Below, one piece after another: positions 62,094 to 64,000 of a stretch of DNA of 64,000 nt. The translations under genes were made by a program, and so were the position numbers. Under the pieces are notes generated by a model that did no database searches, was not told the origin of the DNA, and worked only from the letters and a program-made list of their open reading frames with translations. Numbering within the stretch: position 1 is the stretch's first letter; each line of letters opens with the position of its first letter. The stretch is from JAOXRU01 sp965247735. Its GTDB lineage: Bacteria; Bacteroidota; Bacteroidia; Flavobacteriales; Flavobacteriaceae. The DNA lies in NCBI GenBank assembly GCA_965247735.1, contig CBDFHN010000002.1:62001-126000 (forward strand). The letters are read 5' to 3'.

Positions 62094-63236
62094 TTAAGGT
62101 CTTTTTCCAAAACCAGTAACAAACTGTAATAATACTCCCCACTGTCCATAATCATCGGCAGATCTTGATGCATAAAAATGATTTAATCGAAGTCTAGTAT
62201 GCGGCGAAAAAGTATAGGTTAAACTAGAGGTACTTTTGTAGTTTTTATAATTCATATCCTGATCCATAAAACTAGTATGAGCAAAAGAAGTGCTTATAAA
62301 AAAGTTATTGAATACATAGTAATCTAATGCAGTTTGAAAATGGATTGATTTGGTGTATGTCTGGTCATCAATATTATTATCTCCTAAAACAAACTGATTG
62401 GACCATTTGAATTTTTCATAGTATTTATAAATCCAGTCTCCACCTATTCTATTGATCTGAGCCAGTTCATTAGGGTTTTCAGTATTTTTTACCTTACCTG
62501 AAGTTAAGATAATTCCAAACTCGTTTTTTTTAAATGTAGGTGTTCCTATACGTGATGTTATCAGCCAAGTGTCTTCATATTTATAATCAGAAAATGAAAG
62601 ATTGGTATTGTCATCCGTTAATGGATTATCATTAATAATATTATCAACAACAGCAATAGGCCTGTTTAAAAAACCTCCGGATGTTAATGATAATTCTAAA
62701 TCTAAGTTATTCGATAGCGGTGTTTTTACAAAAAAACCAAGATCCTGAACAAAACCAATATCCATTTTTGTAATATTGGTCATAAAGGTAGAAACAGGGT
62801 CAAGTTTTGGGTTGTGTCCATAAGGAATGGATCTATTTCCAATCCAAAAAGAAGTTCTATCCCATTTGGTATCAAATTTTAACCAGGTATCTAATAATTT
62901 AAAGCTTACTTTTGCTTGGTCGTAACCTTGGCTATCCACACTTTTCTGAAAAGGAAAAGATACTCTAATATTGTAAGAAGCAAGATTAAAGGTTTTGATA
63001 TATCCTTTTTGCAGTAAGTTTTGATTTTTGGAAAATAACCTAAAAGCAATTTGATTGTCAGGCGATTGATTGGTAAAATCTAGCCTTCCTTTTTGATTAT
63101 CATTTATATAACCACCATGTAAGTTTACCTGGGTATAAAAAAAAGTGGTTTGTTGTTTCTGATGCTTTATAGCGTTTTGACTAAAACTGTTAAAACTAAT
63201 TAAAGCAATAAGGGCGATTATAATTTTGTACTGCAT
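62094..63236 (-). CDS. Outer-membrane beta-barrel (porin-like) protein
   Basis: A 380-aa protein with a signal peptide (IIIALIALISFNSFSQ). The mature part alternates polar and hydrophobic residues in many strands (for example YIKTFNLASYNIRVSFPFQK, FFISTSFAHTSFMD, WGVLLQFVTGF) and includes WLKFDTKWDRTSFWIGNRSI, as in carbohydrate- or alginate-type porins. The C-terminus ends in a strand with aromatic residues, then GKRP. The cargo is unknown. It follows the partial gene at 63245 by 8 bases, so the two are cotranscribed. Confidence 0.7.
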   Translation of the reverse strand: MQYKIIIALIALISFNSFSQNAIKHQKQQTTFFYTQVNLHGGYINDNQKGRLDFTNQSPDNQIAFRLFSKNQNLLQKGYIKTFNLASYNIRVSFPFQKSVDSQGYDQAKVSFKLLDTWLKFDTKWDRTSFWIGNRSIPYGHNPKLDPVSTFMTNITKMDIGFVQDLGFFVKTPLSNNLDLELSLTSGGFLNRPIAVVDNIINDNPLTDDNTNLSFSDYKYEDTWLITSRIGTPTFKKNEFGIILTSGKVKNTENPNELAQINRIGGDWIYKYYEKFKWSNQFVLGDNNIDDQTYTKSIHFQTALDYYVFNNFFISTSFAHTSFMDQDMNYKNYKSTSSLTYTFSPHTRLRLNHFYASRSADDYGQWGVLLQFVTGFGKRP

Positions 63237-63244
63237 TTTAACGA

Positions 63245-64000
63245 CTAATAACTGTATAAGCTTTTACGAATTCTAACTTTTTCTCTTATTCCTTTAGGAA
63301 GTTTTACACTAGCCATCCATACAGGAGTAATTCTCTCATAGGAAAGTACATATATTTGCAAAACATCTCTTTCTAACGATTCGTAAGTAAGGTAAATTTT
63401 TTCGATTCCTTTGTATTGGTTATTTACCCATTTATGATCATCTTTTTTTGTCAATAACACATATGGTTTTATTTCGTCAGGAAGTAGTTCTGCATCATAA
63501 ACCAAGGTGTTTTGTTTAGGATTATATCTTCTGCTTTTTGGATAAGTATTAATTCCAAACAACATTCCAAATAATTTTTGCTCATCTAGTTGTGCCAAAT
63601 CAACATTTCCTATATTTATTTTATAAGGTGCCCACTGTCCTGTCAAGGTAATTTCTACATAAGCATCAGTTCCTTTTATATCAATTACATCAATGTTAAC
63701 TGAATCTAAGTGCTGCATCCAATTTAAATCAAATTCTTTTGGTGTAGCGGCTGTATAAAAACCTTGATCTTTAAATTGTGTAGTTTTTACTGGCGTTTCT
63801 AATATGGTTTTATAAGTATCATTATTACCTTCTAGAAAAAGCTTAAAGTTCTTTTTATAAAACAACTCATTGTCTAAAGGTTCTATCTTACGACCACTTT
63901 TATGTCCCAATTCTACAGTTTTTGAAGCTAGTCTTCGTTTGATAGGGTTTCTTAGTGTTGAAAAATCAATAGGCACTTGCTCGGCCAAATCTGATAATTT
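63245..64000 (-). CDS. Unidentified protein, C-terminal part (5' end beyond the window)
   Basis: The frame is open from 64000 down to the stop at 63245 and reads KLSDLAEQVPIDFSTLRNPI at the edge, without a stop, so the true start lies outside. The visible part is about 251 residues, polar and beta-rich, with no recognised motif (for example DVIDIKGTDAYVEITLTGQW, YESLERDVLQIYVLSYER). Its close spacing to the outer-membrane barrel gene suggests an envelope role. No function is proposed. Confidence 0.6.
   Translation of the reverse strand, partial: KLSDLAEQVPIDFSTLRNPIKRRLASKTVELGHKSGRKIEPLDNELFYKKNFKLFLEGNNDTYKTILETPVKTTQFKDQGFYTAATPKEFDLNWMQHLDSVNIDVIDIKGTDAYVEITLTGQWAPYKINIGNVDLAQLDEQKLFGMLFGINTYPKSRRYNPKQNTLVYDAELLPDEIKPYVLLTKKDDHKWVNNQYKGIEKIYLTYESLERDVLQIYVLSYERITPVWMASVKLPKGIREKVRIRKSLYSY

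Noticed and set aside
1..64000. CRISPR arrays, rRNA operons or riboswitches
   Set aside because: No regularly spaced repeats, rRNA sequence or recognisable aptamer was seen on either strand by eye.

Overview
The window is a low-GC (roughly one-third G+C) chromosomal segment from a member of the Bacteroidota, almost certainly a flavobacterium. Reasons: a SusC/SusD pair, a DUF6520 protein, RteC and TraE-N conjugation proteins of the Bacteroidetes type, promoter boxes of the form TAnnTTTG, and flavobacterial gene order such as ftsK-lolA-lptF-ribB. The genus cannot be fixed from the sequence alone.

Layout. (1) 1-4450: the last codons of a SusC receptor, a SusD lipoprotein and an S9 serine peptidase, which together look like a peptide-uptake locus. 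(2) 4470-7940: a reverse-strand DUF6520 / propeller-like / MauE-DoxX group, an AraC-type regulator and a STAS-like protein. (3) 8150-28180: an integrative conjugative element (ICE), apparently degraded. A collapsed PLP-enzyme/GNAT gene precedes rteC, a HTH gene, a replication-like gene and a P-loop ATPase. A type I restriction-modification operon (hsdR-hsdS-X-hsdM) follows, then a frameshifted IS200-like element, then transfer genes traE, F, G, I, J, K, M and N, and a tyrosine integrase on the reverse strand. No relaxase, coupling protein, TraL or TraO is visible. Gene X has the ATPase motifs and the R-x3-E...H residues of the phage-exclusion anticodon nuclease PrrC, and is the most interesting gene here. 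(4) 28260-29735: an ISAon1-like insertion sequence, followed by a tRNA-Ser(UGA).

(5) 30100-49900: mostly housekeeping. TauE exporter, DegT aminotransferase and aquaporin; the tpx-dgkA-ftsK-lolA-lptF-ribB run (ribB carries a dead GTP cyclohydrolase II domain); thioredoxin, peroxiredoxin and NhaC; a PLP transsulfuration enzyme divergent from an Lrp/AsnC regulator; lipoamide dehydrogenase; and two tandem paralogous secreted proteins of unknown function. (6) 49880-51285: an IS4-family element with a perfect 9-bp target duplication that overlaps the start codon of the second paralog. (7) 51440-55120: a membrane acyltransferase gene and pabB, whose divergent promoter region is present twice, leaving a 5' stub of pabB and a truncated acyltransferase copy between the intact genes. 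(8) 55200-62090: tilS, a MoeB/ThiF-rhodanese protein, then a molybdenum hydroxylase set (iorA-like, iorB-like, xdhC, mocA-like). (9) 62094-64000: an outer-membrane barrel protein and an unidentified gene that runs off the window edge.

No CRISPR array and no rRNA were seen. All functional assignments come from reading motifs by eye; no database search was run.
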